Source: Aradus depressus (Eukaryota > Arthropoda > Insecta > Hemiptera > Aradidae). Taken from it: a DNA stretch of 64,000 nucleotides. Under the pieces are notes generated by a model that had not been told where the DNA came from, searched no databases, and saw nothing but the letters and a program-made list of their open reading frames with translations. The position numbers and the translations under genes were made by a program. Below, piece after piece: positions 7,926 to 20,811 of this stretch (position 1 is the first letter of the stretch; the number at the start of each line of letters is the position of its first letter). Location: positions 8,868,562-8,932,561 of the forward strand of contig OY759217.1 of the NCBI GenBank assembly GCA_963662175.1, written 5' to 3'.

Positions 7926-10849
7926 AACCTTTTTCTTGACCAATGTCACAAAACTCCCGTCGTCCCCATCATTCCTTTTCCTTTTTATACCGAGCAGGAG
8001 TTAGGCCCCTTCTAACTACATTATTTCCAGCTCAGTGATGCACGGCATTCTAATTCTGAACTTTTCAATTTAAACCTTTAACCCTCCTTTTTTAAAGTTA
8101 ATATATATGTATATATTATTATTATTATCATTGATAGATGTTTATTTTTCGTTACATAAAATAATTGCCACAAATACATTAAAGGCCTAAGTCCAACACT
8201 TGAAGTAAGTGAGAAATTAATAGAAACGTTTTTGTTTTCCTTTAAAAATAAAAATAAAATATATTTAAAAATTAAATTATTATTTTTAATAACTTCCATA
8301 ATAGCCTTATTTTAAAACGGTTCTAACATGTAATTAGTACTTATATATATGAGAACCAGTGATTTTTTTACTGCTAGTCAAAAAATAAAGAAATTAAAAT
8401 GATAAACGGCTGAAGAACTTTCATACTTATTTTACGAACCTATGGTAGAGTTGTTATTTTATTTTATTTAATTGAAATTTTATTTAATTTTAATTTAAAA
8501 TGAAATACAGTTGTCATAGAATTTATTTAATAAGTGAGGGATGCTGCACGTCAAAAAAATAAATAGCTGAAGGATAATGGACGGATCTTTTTTTTTTTTT
8601 TTTTAATTATTTCAGTATAAAGCGCAATTTGTTGAAATAGAGTTTTTGCAAAATGATTCATTAAAATGTTCAAATTTTGTTCATGTTAGTTTTGTGCAAA
8701 GAAAATCTTTGAGTGCCTATACATTTAAACGAGAACGAAGAACTACAAATATGAAATAATAATAATAAATATTGTACCATTTCAATGGAGAATGAAAAAC
8801 TAAAACTTTTTTTTTGTTTTGTTTTTTTAACCTGCGAAAAATCAACTTGGAAAATGTAACTCTAACAAACAAAACTTTAGTCATGATTATTAATTCGTTT
8901 TATGGACTTTATTGAACCACTAGAACTTTATAAAAAGCTAACGACGTTGTTATCATAAAACAGTGACCAAAAAAGATGAACACTTTTGTAAAAGATTTAA
9001 TTTAAATAAAAATTAGATACCTGAAAGATTCGACACGATTTCGGCGAATTGTTTTTGCACGAAATTCTATAACAACGAGCTCTACATTATATCAAAATTA
9101 AAAAAGAAAGCCCATATCCTCAGTTTTAATTTATATTTTGACATGGAACAGCTCATAAATATATATGTATAAATAGAAATCTTAAATTATTGTAAATATT
9201 AAATTAGGTATATGCGGTAAATAATATTGATATAAATTTATATTATATATGTACATGATATGATAAATAACCGTTTGTTGTTAACTAGTATGATATTTAA
9301 TAATTAGTTCATTTATTTATTGTTATGTTTGTGCCAAAAGAGCACGGTGCATTAGTCAAATGATTGAACAAACTAACAATATTATGAAAATGGGTGCTTT
9401 TTATTGATTCAGAATATTGTTTTTTGTAGATTTTTTTAACAACGAATGTTTTTTTTTAATTTTATTTGTTCAAATAGTACTTAATTTTTTTCTAGATGGC
9501 GGTCAGTAATGAATGAATATACATATACAACTTATAATAAACTGTCATGTCTGAAGAAATATTAATTTTTAGTTGATGCATTGAGAGTTCTTCTCTTTGC
9601 GTAGAATTTATCAGTCAAAATGTTAGGATCTGTATTTTAAATAGGTTTTGACGTATGGAAAGAAACGTTCTTGTAGAGCAGCGACTCCCAATTTTTTTTT
9701 GTAGTACATAATATTTGTATACACATGCGCACATACACCCTCAATAGTGTATCTACAAACATATATCACTGTTTGGTATCTGTTTTTTTGTTTAGTTTAC
9801 TAGAAACTTATATCCAAAGGTTGCAACCATTCAAAAATAAACAACAAATTTATTCAAAAGATGTGTGTACTTTACACAAATAATAACATTTGTCTGATAA
9901 TGTTCATAAAAGTTAATATTAATCCCACATAAACAAAAATTTAATTAGAAAAATTAATTAGATAGTTATTGCAATAACATTTATTTAATCAGAATTTATA
10001 TATTTATTTTTGTTCTTAGCAAAAAAAAAATTAATTCGAAACATTTTCCGTGTACCCACCGTTGACGATTTAACTGCAGACAATTTGTCGTAATTCGTCT
10101 AACGGCAGCCTGACCGAGGATAACTACATTACTGTAATATTTTGTATTTTTGCAGGAACAAAAAAAATTTAAAAATAGCTATATATTCATTATTATTTAT
10201 GCAGTTATTATTGCATTTCGTAATTAAAATGTTTTTCGTAAAGTTTGTACTCAGCATTTATACTGTTTTTTTTTTGTTATTACCCCAAATTAATTTTTAT
10301 GCTCATTAATGTAAGAGAAAAAAATTTGAGGGGGAGGCAAAAAAGCATTTGTCTAAATTAGAATTAGCTATAAAGAATTAACTATTTATCTACAAGGTGA
10401 GTCAATTGAACTGTCTCGTTATGTTGATTTTTTTTTTCGAATTTGGAATCTAGAAATGAGTTAGAGAGGTGGTTGGTTCTTTTTTTTTGTATTGTTTACA
10501 TTGAAATTGTGTGTATTAAATAAACTCTTTTTTAGGGTTTCGTAGGTTGAGGACTGCCCATGAAACTATGTCTACACTTTAGTCTCTGCCCTGATGGTAC
10601 TTCTCTGTATTATTTAACAATTTTCGGATCGACATTGCCCCAAAAAGATGTTTGAGTTGCCTTTATCAACACTGGGTAGAAGAAAGGTTGTTCTTTCGTC
10701 CATTTTGACATGCGAATAATGTTCAAAACTATTTTACGATTTACCTTTATGAAAATATTGCAGTTAATAATAATACAATAAATACAAATGGCGACATGAA
10801 AATAAAAAGGCAACATTTATTTTAAAAATAACTTTAATTTGTATTTATT
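7926..10849. other. Long AT-rich region without genes
   Basis: About 2.9 kb of AT-rich DNA with many homopolymer A and T runs. I see no open frame with protein-like composition, no RNA gene and no repeat of length. An old degraded repeat remnant is possible. Confidence 0.5.
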
Positions 10850-10862
10850 GGATTACTAGGTT

Positions 10863-11216
10863 AGGTTAGGTTTTATGACTCATGCCCGGGCTTTAACTAC
10901 GAGGTCATATCGCCTACTACCAGAGCGCTCTTTCGTCACTCTGGTGGACATGAGCCCGACTCTACTGTGGGAGTCCTAAATTTTGCCTACCCTAAATTTT
11001 TTTATTCATCTAGGATAGGGGTCTTTAACGAGTACCTGACATCGTACAGGCTCGGGACCATCGCTTAACGTCCCATCCGAAGGACGGCGTGCTTACGTTT
11101 ATTTTACCTCCCAGATAAAATAAACTAAGGGCCTCGGTCGGGCTACGAACCCACGACCTTGAGCTCAGAAGTCAAGCACGCATACCACTGAGCTACCGGC
11201 GCCCTCAAATTACTAG
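10863..11216 (-). mobile_element. Full-length tRNA-derived SINE
   Basis: This is the reference copy of the window. Read on the minus strand it begins with a tRNA-like head: A-box tagctcagtggta at about 11184-11196 and a B-box related to ggttcgaaacc near 11144-11154. A roughly 270-base tRNA-unrelated body follows and ends in aacctaacct. Exact 13-bp target duplications (ggattactaggtt) flank it at 10850-10862 and 11217-11229. Such elements are transcribed by RNA polymerase III and copied by a partner LINE's reverse transcriptase. At least eight other copies or fragments occur in the window. Confidence 0.9.
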
Positions 11217-11371
11217 GGATTACTAGGTTTGTTACTGTTACCTGTCGTTGACAGGGAGATAAATTTCAATAGAATACTCCCAGTAAATATAACGGAGATA
11301 TATCATCAGGAAAGCTGATCAGGTGAGCCCCTACCCTTCCTCCCCTTCCCGAATGTATCACTTTTATTTCT

Positions 11372-12087
11372 AATGGCTCCTCTACACTATGGCTCATTGT
11401 GGGCCATCATGATGGTCACCATTATCATGGCCCATTATGATGGCCTGAATGGACGCATCCACACAGTGGTCCATCTAGATGGACCATTCTAGATGTGCAT
11501 GAATGGGCCATAGTGAATTTATAATTTCTCATAAGAAGTTGCCTAGTAACTAGTATGGAGGTCGAGGAAATCGCGGTGGTGGCTTTGTGTTTATGTAGCT
11601 TGTCTTTCGGGTTCCAAATGCAAGACTCTTTTTGATACAACTCAATAAACTTAAATGTCTCTTCTGGAACCCAATTTATTTCTTTTTTCGATTTTGCCAT
11701 GATTAATAATAAACAGCTATTTCTTGTTATAGAAAACTAATTATTTCAATAAACTAATATCTCAATAAACTAAATATTTCGTTATAATTAAATAATAATA
11801 ATTACTAAAATCAGTGTTATCATGACAACAAGCAGCAGGCACTGATAAGCGTGCGATAAAGGAAATAATGATGGCCCATGGTGTGGACATGCCACTTTAG
11901 CCACTGCGCAGCTTACTTGCGCATGCTGACCTCCTTTGATGTGTGTAGTCGGACCGCTCCCAACGCCATCCATGGCCATCACCATCTCCATCATCCACTA
12001 CTTAGGCCACTACAGGCCATCTACCCCTCTACACAATGGTGATGGCTCACAGTGGCTCAAGATGGGCCATAGTGTAGAGGAGCCATT
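11372..12087. mobile_element. Harbinger-like DNA transposon, non-autonomous
   Basis: Terminal inverted repeats of 22 bp (aatggctcctctacactatggc at 11372-11393, its complement at 12066-12087) enclose 716 bp. The inner subterminal parts also repeat 'gatgg..cat' motifs in both orientations. A truncated MADF-like frame lies inside. MADF/Myb-like proteins are the second gene of PIF/Harbinger transposons, and short GGC-type ends suit that superfamily. There is no DDE transposase. Confidence 0.65.
11425..11700 (-). pseudogene. Truncated MADF/Myb-like transposon protein
   Basis: Starts at ATG 11700 on the minus strand. Residues 1-40 (MAKSKKEINWVPEETFKFIE, then LYQKESCIWNPKD) match the start of a MADF domain, where 'FI.LY....CLW.P....Y' is typical of Adf-1-like DNA-binding proteins. 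After about residue 40 similarity ends and the frame runs into the transposon's subterminal repeat, so the domain lacks its later helices. It probably came from the DNA-binding accessory protein of a Harbinger transposon and was truncated by internal deletion. Confidence 0.5.
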
Positions 12088-12195
12088 ACATTTGACAAGA
12101 TATGTATAAAATTACTTTTTTTTTTTTTTTGTATTGATTCAGTAACGTTTTATACTTAGAATGAATAATAATTGAGAAAACATGAAATAACTACC

Positions 12196-12292
12196 AAGTA
12201 CTTGATATCGTACAGGCTCGGGACCATTGCTTAACGTCCCATTCGAAGGACGGCGTGCTTAAGTTTATTTTATCTGAGCTACCGGCGCCCTC
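12196..12292 (-). mobile_element. Internally deleted SINE fragment
   Basis: The 'gtacaggctcgggaccat' and 'aaggacggcgtgcttaag' blocks are fused directly to 'tgagctaccggcgccctc', so the head lost its B-box part and the body its 3' half. Confidence 0.65.
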
Positions 12293-13420
12293 GCAAATTT
12301 CTATGTTAAAATTTTACTTTAAAATGCCGATGAAAAAAAAAAAAAATTTTTTTTATAAATAGTTAATATTTCAACGTGTTAATCAGTAATTTTTGTTACG
12401 TTCTCTCATAAAAAAATTAAAATCAAGTAGTATTTATTAATTAAAATAAGTATTCATTAGATTTTTTATAATAAATGATACATATTCTTAAGGGATAATA
12501 GTAAATATTTAAAATCTTTTTATGAAGGTCTTTTTTTTAAATTACTTCCCAAATAATGCCTTATTTTTCAGAGTTGCAATATTGCAACCCCACCCCACCC
12601 CCCTCCCGCCCTTAAAGTGCAATTTGAGAGTGAACAGTATCTAGATGGGAGCATTTCAAAGCGATTCCATTGTCGAGAGAGACAAAAGGGGGATGTTCAG
12701 CTGACTCTCCCTGTAACTGTGTATATAAATCTATATACATGACTGATTTTCATTCAATTTATATCAAAATATCAGTAGGGATATATCTATATATATTTTC
12801 GTATATTAAATGTACACATATAAATGTATATTATATGTAAGAGTATTAAAGTTAAACATGAATTGCCAAATTTAAAATTGACATTTTAAAGTATCAATTA
12901 ACAAAAAGTAATATAAAATAATAATAATAATGAAAAGATATTTTAGTTAAATATAAATGTTTTATAATAGTGAGATGTATGGGGAAATTCCATATATTTT
13001 TGATTGAAAAAGAATTTATCTTACTATAGATTTTATTTATAATATTATTATATTTAATTATTCTTTTCGAAAAATTTGTTAGCTTAACATAAACGTCCAT
13101 TCATATAATTTCTGTATTAAATTGTATGAAATCGAATTTGGTGTAACATAGTTGTTGTTTATAAATATATGTGTAAATATATTTTTTTTCATTATTTTTA
13201 TTATTTATTTTTTTGTATAGTTAAATGTAAAAAAAATATGTTTGGTATCCAATCTCTGGTAAGTTGTGTACAGAAGAGCATGGCGAAAATACGAAATTAA
13301 ACTAAAAAAGGGAGAACTGCGAGGATTGATAAAGAGGGTGTGCTCGTTCTTGCAACCGACCGCTAAATATATATATAAATATATATACATCGTGTATGTA
13401 TAATAACACGTTTAAAGAGA
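12293..13420. other. AT-rich intergenic stretch
   Basis: No gene. A C-rich patch (12587-12611, ccccacccc runs) interrupts otherwise AT-rich sequence. Confidence 0.45.
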
Positions 13421-13500
13421 CCATCTAATAGCTAATTTTTCAATGCAAATATTTATATATTTATTTATTTGCATTGAAAAATTAGCTATTATGAAGATGG
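13421..13500. repeat. AT-rich palindrome
   Basis: 'aatagctaatttttcaatgc' at 13427 reappears inverted as gcattgaaaaattagctatt ending at 13490, with flanking 'ccatct' against 'agatgg'. The arms are about 30 bp with a short AT spacer. It could be the centre of a small foldback element. Confidence 0.6.
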
Positions 13501-13739
13501 CCTTGAGATGTGATTATTTCACTGATGTAGTTTGACTTCTCACTGATTTTATTATTTCATCTAGGCTTTCGAGGTTGCAATTATCAGGCGTCCGACAAAA
13601 ACTTTTTTTAAACGTAATTAAAATGGTAGAAATGATTAACTAAAGAACTCTGTATTAAATAAATATACTGTATAGAAATTAATAATTTAAAATTTCATGG
13701 TTGGGGATAGATAGGTCTTTTCTTTGTTCCCCATCTGAG

Positions 13740-14400
13740 TCACAAGTGGGGTTTTTACATTATTTTTTTTTTCTTTTACAATTTTAAATTTAGAAAAATG
13801 TTCTCTAGACAGCCTGACAATGACATCCTCGGAAGCCTGTCCTCCATCTCTTCAGCCGATTTTGCAGTTTGACAGGTAATGTCCTCATTGGGTTTTGACT
13901 TTAAATATAAAATTTCATGTCGATACGTTCATTACATCGGCAGTTTTAGGATTTTTGAGTGTAGCCCCCCCCCCCCCCCCCCCCCTCCCCCCTTTGATCT
14001 CCTTTTCCTTTTTGCCGATTCCGCTGAAAATTGATTAATAAGTGTCGTCATTATGTGATTTTGATTTCACATATGAAATTTTGTGTCGATAGTTTCATTA
14101 CAATTACAGTTTTTGAGTTAAGCCTCTCCCCTAAACCCCCCTCCCCTTTGGCTGTGTGGTCTCTATGGGGTTTTTGTTTCACATATAAATGTTTTTGTGT
14201 CGATACATTCATTCTATCGGCAGTTATTAGAGCTTTTATGTTAAGCCTCTCCCCTAATCGCCCCCCCCCTTTTTTGGTCGATTTGGCTGAAAAACATTAA
14301 GAATCTCGAAATCGAAAAACATAAAATTCCGTTGGAAACTCCGCATCAATTTTTTGACCGATTACATAACTTCCTCTATACTTCGTATAGCTGGAGAAGT
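13740..14400 (+). repeat. Dispersed repeat X with internal ~130-bp units
   Basis: Three diverged units each contain 'aaattt.tgtcgata..ttcatta.a..ggcagtt', then 'ttttgagttaagcc' and a C-rich stretch. They begin near 13900, 14060 and 14180. A pure C run of 21 lies at 13965-13985. The same phrases recur at 18640, 19555, 23395, 53295, 56175 and 61470 (some inverted), so this is a dispersed family. It ends near 'acttcgtatagctggagaag' (14376), as does the 56-kb copy. I cannot assign it to a known class. Confidence 0.6.
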
Positions 14401-14670
14401 CACATACATATACCAGAATTTATATGAACTTGTTATATCGAAGTAACTGACCGTTACTCTTCCGTTATCGCAAAGAACCTTGCTTACTTTATTCTCTGTT
14501 AGGAGGACAGTTCATAAATAACTAACACGAGGAGGAAACGTAACGCTTTATATAACTTTTCATAATTCCAATAGGGTGAACCAGCCAGAATATATTTATA
14601 TTTTTTGTAATTTTTGGTCATTGATTGGATTTGTCGACAAAAAATATACATACACATATATTACTATATA

Positions 14671-15302
14671 CAGTGTAAACTCTATATAGCGACACTTAGG
14701 GGACCGCATTTTATGGCGTTATTGAGAGTTGTCGTTAAATGAAGAGAAGAATACATATTACATTACATTTAATAGTATTTTACTATTATAATATGTATTT
14801 ACTAATAAAGTAGAAAATTTACAAACAACAAACATTAATATTGATACAAATAACAACGCTTATTGCGTATAGTCTGTTATCTTCGTCTGACGTTTTTTGC
14901 TCCAGTATTTTAATTGTATTTTCTTATGTATTTTATTCATATCTTGGGATACTGTGGGATCAACTTGCCGTGGAAGGTAATCACAACAACCAAAATAACG
15001 AATTTCTTATAATCTTTGGTACATATGACGCCGACAGTCGAGGTAAATACGTGCTAGACAATAAAGCATCAAAATAACAAACAAAAGAACGTACACAGCT
15101 GCAGTTGTTATTAATTTCGGCAACTTGAAAGTACTGTTTATTGCTTAGTAATAACGTATTGTTGTCGTTATTTAGAGTGGGTGTATTCTACATAGAGCGT
15201 ATCATTGTATGGACAACAAGGTAAACCAACCAGATTCAAGTCATTTCGATGTTTTAGGGAGTTTGTCGTTAAATCGAGTGGCGTTAAATGGAGTTTACAC
15301 TG
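14671..15302. mobile_element. pogo-type MITE
   Basis: It starts CAGTGTAAACTC and ends GAGTTTACACTG, flanked by TA on both sides (14669-14670, 15303-15304). The subterminal 'tatatagcgaca' and 'gtcgttaaat' phrases are of the kind seen in pogo/Tigger elements, whose ends read CAGT..AACC..ATATAACG. No transposase frame survives; the frame at 14841-15077 has no recognisable domain. Confidence 0.7.
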
Positions 15303-15304
15303 TA

Positions 15305-16700
15305 TTCTAATTGCAAAATTTCGAATATGGGGGAGATTGTGGATGTACAATTATGGATAACATTAAAAATTAATATCACGAACCTTTTTTTGAAAAAGCA
15401 GCCCAAATTACATGTATATATTTATAATAAATATATATATATATATAAACCTCCTTGTAATTACGCCCTTCTTTTCTTAGTAGTATTCACATTCTTATGC
15501 GGACGGGCATCTTGATCACTCAGCTTTGAGACGGATCCAAAAAAAAAAAATATATATATCCATTGGTTTCTTAAGACCCCAATTTTCAATCGACACTTGA
15601 AATCAGAGATTTGTTGTATTGTAGAAGCAAATTTTTTTTAAAAAAGTCATACTCAAGATGAGACACTTTTTTAGTATTCAAAAAGCAATCGATTAAAAAC
15701 AAATTGAATTCCCAGTTAAGTGATTTTCTGCCCATGCTCTACGTACCAACCGTGTTACATTGTTTCTGGTCAGAGTTGAGAAAATTATATTAATGAATTA
15801 AATATCGAATACAAAATTTATTTATTCTGTATGTAAGTACTGGCGAAATTATAATTTAATACTTTTAATAACGTGAATTTTTCATTCTTCAATAACATTT
15901 TCCCAACTCTAGCCAATGATTGTCTCTAAGTGTTATGAATGTATGCTTTGAATTATAAAATACCTATGTATACTATTAGTTTGTTTTTGACTTTAATCAA
16001 AACTATGTAATTTTTTTTATTATTATTATTTTTTTTTATTATTATTTTTTTTTTTTATTGTAACTATTATTACTTTGAACATTTTATAATATTATATATT
16101 TAAATGAATAAAAATTGCTCAATGGATTTAAATTTATCCATAACATCAATGATTAAAAAACTACCATTAGAGTTATCTCAATGTTTTTTTTTAAAGTTAA
16201 CAGCATGTAATGGACCCTAGTTTAATTATATAATTATTATGAGTTTACAGATAATTTCTTTATTTTGGTTAATATATATTTTTTATTTATGTATTTAATT
16301 TTAGTATTAAGACCGTCACTATGTATATAAAAATATTAGGTGGCAAAGAATATTATATATTATAATAGTTGATGATGGTCAATTCATAAGTCGAAAGACT
16401 TTTTATACACAATTTGTTATTAATAAACGCATGTTGAATTAGCGCTATTGAAATGCCAATGTATTCAATGTTAAAATGCTGTCCATACGTCCATTACTAT
16501 GAATAAAATGTGTTGTTACTTAAAATGTTTAATTATTGTCCACAATATCAATTATTCCTTTTGATATGTTTATAGCTAGAGCTGAGATGGACATTTTTGC
16601 GGACAAATATTCTAATTCCAGAGATAACAATTTATGGTAAATTATTTAATAAATAAAACCAAAGAAGTTGTTTAACTTTTTTATATTTTGTCCAATTCCA
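15305..16700. other. AT-rich intergenic stretch
   Basis: It contains short TA and ATT runs (15431, 15550, 16018-16060) but no gene or element I can support. Confidence 0.5.
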
Positions 16701-16727
16701 CAAACATATATATATATATATATATTA

Positions 16728-17612
16728 GGGTGGGTCCAAATACGGAAAATTTTGAGCCTATACGAAATTTAAAAAGTTTGTTGAAAAAAAAATGTCTGGA
16801 CTTGAGGCTTGAAAACAGCTATTTTTTGATATTTTTCATGTAAAAATGGTATGTTATGATTTTAAAAAAATTCACATGTGTGGCAAATGAAAGGTCAGTC
16901 AAAAACCTTTCAAAATAATGTATAATACTATATTCCTTGATAAAAGTAAAAAAACTACGAAAATATGAAATATCTGTTTATTACTGTTTTTTTACTCACA
17001 GTGACCAAATTATTGCGATTCTTCAAATAAACTCACGTTTTTACCAACAAATCTTTAAGGTTTTTTACTTTTCTAATATTTAAGTCAATCTAACAATAAC
17101 AAACACGAACCGGTAATTATTTTTACTTGAATTTCATCGACGAAACTATGTGAATTAGTTTTAATTCAATTGAATTGTTATTAACTTTCTTGAAGTTGAT
17201 CAGCTGTCAACATGACGCGCAAGCGCGTGCCCCTGCGCTCTAATGCCCTTCCAGCTCTCGCGGCTAGGTCAAAACCAATGAAATGACAACAATTATTCAA
17301 CAACTATATTAGATACTTTTGTTGTGTATAATGTGTTTCAACAGTGGTTTCTGAATAAAAGGAATATTTTTTACTTGTACATGAAATCTTTGTTACAATT
17401 TCATTTGCCACACACGTGAATTTTTTTTAAATCATAACATACCATTTTTACATGAAAAATGTCAAAAATATCAAAAAATAGCTGTTTTCAAGCCTCTTGT
17501 GGGGGCTAAAAGTACGATGACAAAAACTTCTAATAAAGTCCAAACATTTTTTTTTTCAACAAACTTTTTAAATTTCGTATAGGTTCAAAATTTTCCGGAT
17601 TTCGACCCACCC
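16728..17612. mobile_element. 885-bp foldback transposon inside a TA microsatellite
   Basis: It starts GGGTGGGTCCAAATACGG at 16728 and ends with the inverted GACCCACCC at 17612, each bordered by TA in a TA run. The inverted repeats extend about 190 bp inward: 'aacagctattttttgata' near 16814 against 17478, and 'catgtaaaaatggtatgtta' near 16837 against 17453. No transposase is present. A TA target and long inverted repeats suggest a Tc1/mariner-type foldback element. Confidence 0.7.
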
Positions 17613-17635
17613 TAATATATATATATATATATATA

Positions 17636-17680
17636 TATAGTGTACTGGTTTCGGCTTATACCATCATTGTTTACAAGTGA
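17636..17680 (-). ncRNA. Decayed hammerhead-like motif
   Basis: On the minus strand GATGGT, a short loop, GCC, GAAACCAGT and A align with the 4665 motif, but the 5' CTG of the core is lost. It is kept only as a sequence relic. Confidence 0.3.
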
Positions 17681-17862
17681 CATTTAAGTTTGTTAGGTTT
17701 GACATACTTATAGATTCCTCGGGTTACCTGCGATTACACAAGACTGTGATTCCATATTCCTTAAAGAAGTCCTGCGTTAAAGGAACATTGAAATATTTTT
17801 TTTGTCTCAATAATTTTGGTCGCGACTGTTGCCATGACGCAACAACCAGCTAACAAGAGGAC

Positions 17863-18560
17863 TTGATAGATAGTAGATGCCCTGATAGGCATGAGAGAGG
17901 AAGGCTACCCAGCGGTAGCTCCTCAGGGCGAAATTTAAAAACAATGAATATTATGATTATTTTCAATGAATGGGGACATTATGATTTTGTTTCAGGAAGT
18001 GGGCGGTGTCAATTTGGGATTATAGTAAGTCACGGTTCCATCTCCTCTTCAATCTCCTGGGAGGATTGTGTGGTGAAGAAAGTGAGTGGATGTATGGATT
18101 TGGGTGTGAATGCAATTTGCACGTCTGTAAAGGTCCTGAATTGTGTCGTGTACTGTGTTTATCATGAGGTCATTGTGGAGTGTTCTGTTACTTACGTATG
18201 GTGGGCATTGTGTAATGAGTCTGAGTGTCTTTGACTGGAAAATCTGGATACGTTTCAGGTTAGATATTTTAGCCGAACCGTGAATTTGTGAGCCATACAT
18301 CCAGAGTGGTTTTAGTAGAAATGTGTAGCAGTTACGCTTTTGTGTTAAGGGTAATTTTGAATGTCTGTGCAGTAGAGAATAAAGCATTGTAAAGCGTTTG
18401 TTTAGTGTATAACGTCTGAGGATTGTATGAGGGTTCCATGTCAGTCATCTGATTGAGTAAGTCCCAAATATCTTACGGTGTTAGTCTGAGGGAGGGGCTT
18501 GTTGTTGATAAAAACGGCGGGACGTGTATCTCATCTTAGTGTAAATGTTATATGTTGTGA
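17863..18560 (-). pseudogene. Degraded Jockey-type LINE 3' end
   Basis: The minus-strand frame 18387-18049 (residues such as LLKPLWMYGSQIHGSAKISN and IFQSKTLRLITQCPPYVSN) is clearly homologous to the reverse-transcriptase tail at 22621-23340. Similarity continues upstream to about 18560 with frame breaks. Downstream, 'catgagagaggaaggctacc' (17891) matches the 3' UTR of the other copy. The catalytic part is absent. It is an older copy of the same LINE family. Confidence 0.75.
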
Positions 18561-19554
18561 TTTGTCCGTGTATAACTTATTTGACTTTCAAATGATAATT
18601 ATTTTCTGATAAAATTGGGTTTCAAGTAATCCTGATCAAATAATAAAAAAAATTGTCGGTGATTCTCGACTAGTACTTTCCCAGAACGAATTAATTAACG
18701 TTTCGCTCCCCCCTCCAAAACCATTCGACCATTTGCGCTAATCGACATACCAAATTTGATGCCAATAAATTCTTTACATCAGCAGTGCAAGTTAACTTCG
18801 ATATGTCAACTGGATCTGAAGCAATAACGATAAGGTTGGTCCGGAAGTGGAAGTTGACTAGATCAACTATGTCACGTTTGTACCAGGTCTCTGTTTCAGT
18901 ATTCTGTGCAGGTATTCTAGGCGGTTTGAAACTGTAATCATGACCTTGAAAGCTCCGTATGTATAATACACTCTTCAGATAAAACACCACTTAACTTCAC
19001 ATGTATTAATTAATTATTTTTTTTTAAATATGTAATACAATTTTTGTAAATGAATAAAAAATGTGAACAAACAAGAAATGCAAGTAAGTGAAAACCTGTA
19101 AAAACATATCATTACAAACACAAGTGTAAAACCAGTGTTGCCAGGCGATGATTTTAAAACAAAATTTCCAGTATAACCAAATATTTCATGTTTACTTCAG
19201 ATTTGTTTTTTGGATAAATTCTAAATTTCTCTACATCAAAAAAATAAATGTATATACCTTTATATTGAATAAGTATCTATTTTTTAATAGTTCAACAGTC
19301 AACAGTATTAAATAGCAATATCTCTACAGTTGAGAGAAATAACCAACTAATGTTTTTAAGACATGGAATAAAATGTCGATTTTTTAAACAATCTTTTCGC
19401 TTAGGACCTTTCTGGTCTAGGAAACCACTCTAGTTAAAAAAAATAGACAACTCTAACTTTTTTTTATAATATAAATATGGGTCATTTCCACGTCAATTGG
19501 ACAACCTTTAAAAATGATGTCGGTGAATCACAGAATTATTCAAATAACTTTTTC
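18561..19554. other. Mixed repeat remnants
   Basis: 18640-18790 is a fragment of dispersed repeat X ('ccctccaaaaccattcgacc' and 'tttgcgctaat'). The frame at 18990-18691 on the minus strand runs through this repeat and has no recognisable domain. The remainder is AT-rich with nothing identified. Confidence 0.45.
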
Positions 19555-19925
19555 TCCTCCTCCAAAACCAGTCGACCGTTTGCGCTAATATTCAAAAGTT
19601 GACTTACGTAGAAGCTCCTACATCCTCATACTAAATTTTGTGTCGATACATTCATTATATCTGAAGTTATTAGGGTTTTTGAATTGAGCCCTCTTCCCTT
19701 CAGCCGATATCGGTGATAATTAATAAGTGTCGAACTTATGGGGTTTTGAATTTACATATAAAATTTTCTGTCGCTACATTCATTACAACGGCAGTTATTA
19801 AAGTTTTTGAGTTAAGCCTCCCCTAATGCCCCTCCCCTTTGGCCGATTTGGTTGAAAATCGATAGGCGTTGTCCTTATGGGATTTTGTTTACAAATATTT
19901 TGGACAGACATTTTTTTTTCATATA
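19555..19925 (+). repeat. Dispersed repeat X copy
   Basis: Opens with 'ctcctccaaaaccagtcgac', then two units with 'gtcgatacattcattatat' and 'gtcgctacattcattacaac', each followed by 'gtt.ttgagtt.agcc' and a C-rich stretch with 'ggccgat'. It is the same family as 13740-14400 and lacks the long C run. Confidence 0.6.
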
Positions 19926-20811
19926 CAGGGTGTCCCAGCATGGAGGTAAAAAACTTTGAGGTCTTAAAGGAAATTTAATTCTGAACAAAAAATTTCCTAT
20001 AAACATAGGTCCGATTCGGAACCGTTTCAGAAATATTCAACATCTTCCAATTTTTGTACTTAGCACTATTTTTTTGAATAAAATCTCTTATTCCTCCTTA
20101 AGTATAAGAGCTAACACAAATTTAATTATACCATCATAAAGAGCGGTAAATTACCTTTAGAATAAGTTCACTTTATCATAACAATTACAGGAATTTGACA
20201 GTTTATAGGCAGCATAAACCGAAGGACTGTGTAATTCGGAAATTCTTTGCCAAACTGTAGCTCACGTTTTTTCAAAAAAATGTCCTTATTGTATATCTTA
20301 ATTTTATTTAGAAAACTTGTGCATTTAATAAACTTTCAAACGATAAAACATTATATTACATGCCCTTATACTTGTGTAGCAATATTATGGTTTTAGTGAA
20401 AAAAGAAGGTTAAAGTAAATGACATGTCTTATAATCCATACAGTGTTTACAATGAATTGAGGATTACTATATGTATGTAAGGATAAATCTAGTTCGTTTG
20501 ACCTATATCGGAATTAATCGAATAGAGATGAAAGGGAAGAGGAAGACATCAGGTAAAGAACGAATGAAGATATTTGGTTTTCCAAGTTTTGAGACTTGTA
20601 TTTTTATGAGAATCTTCCGAGCCTCAGCTCATTCTCATAAATGTCATTTTTAAGTTGATATATCAATATGAATAAGAAAACTGGCACGTATTTAAGTAAG
20701 GAAGAAATAAACTTCTGAATAAGAAGTTAGTTTGAATGTTGTGTAACTTGGAAAACAACAGATAGAGCATTGGATGCTTAGGTCCCAAGGTGTACAGACC
20801 AGCCTTCCCAA
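19926..20811. other. Unassigned stretch beginning with a repeat-like phrase
   Basis: 'tacagggtgtcccagcatgg' at 19924 is the kind of phrase found at transposon ends, but I found no matching opposite end. The rest shows no gene. Confidence 0.35.

Noticed and set aside
10850..10872. TTAGG-type telomere repeats
   Set aside because: The two or three aggtt units are the SINE tail plus its target duplication.
11144..11203. tRNA gene
   Set aside because: The A- and B-box sequences belong to the SINE head. It has no complete cloverleaf and the same sequence recurs with the SINE body in other copies.
18691..18990. 99-residue minus-strand frame
   Set aside because: It runs through dispersed repeat X, has no domain and no splice support.
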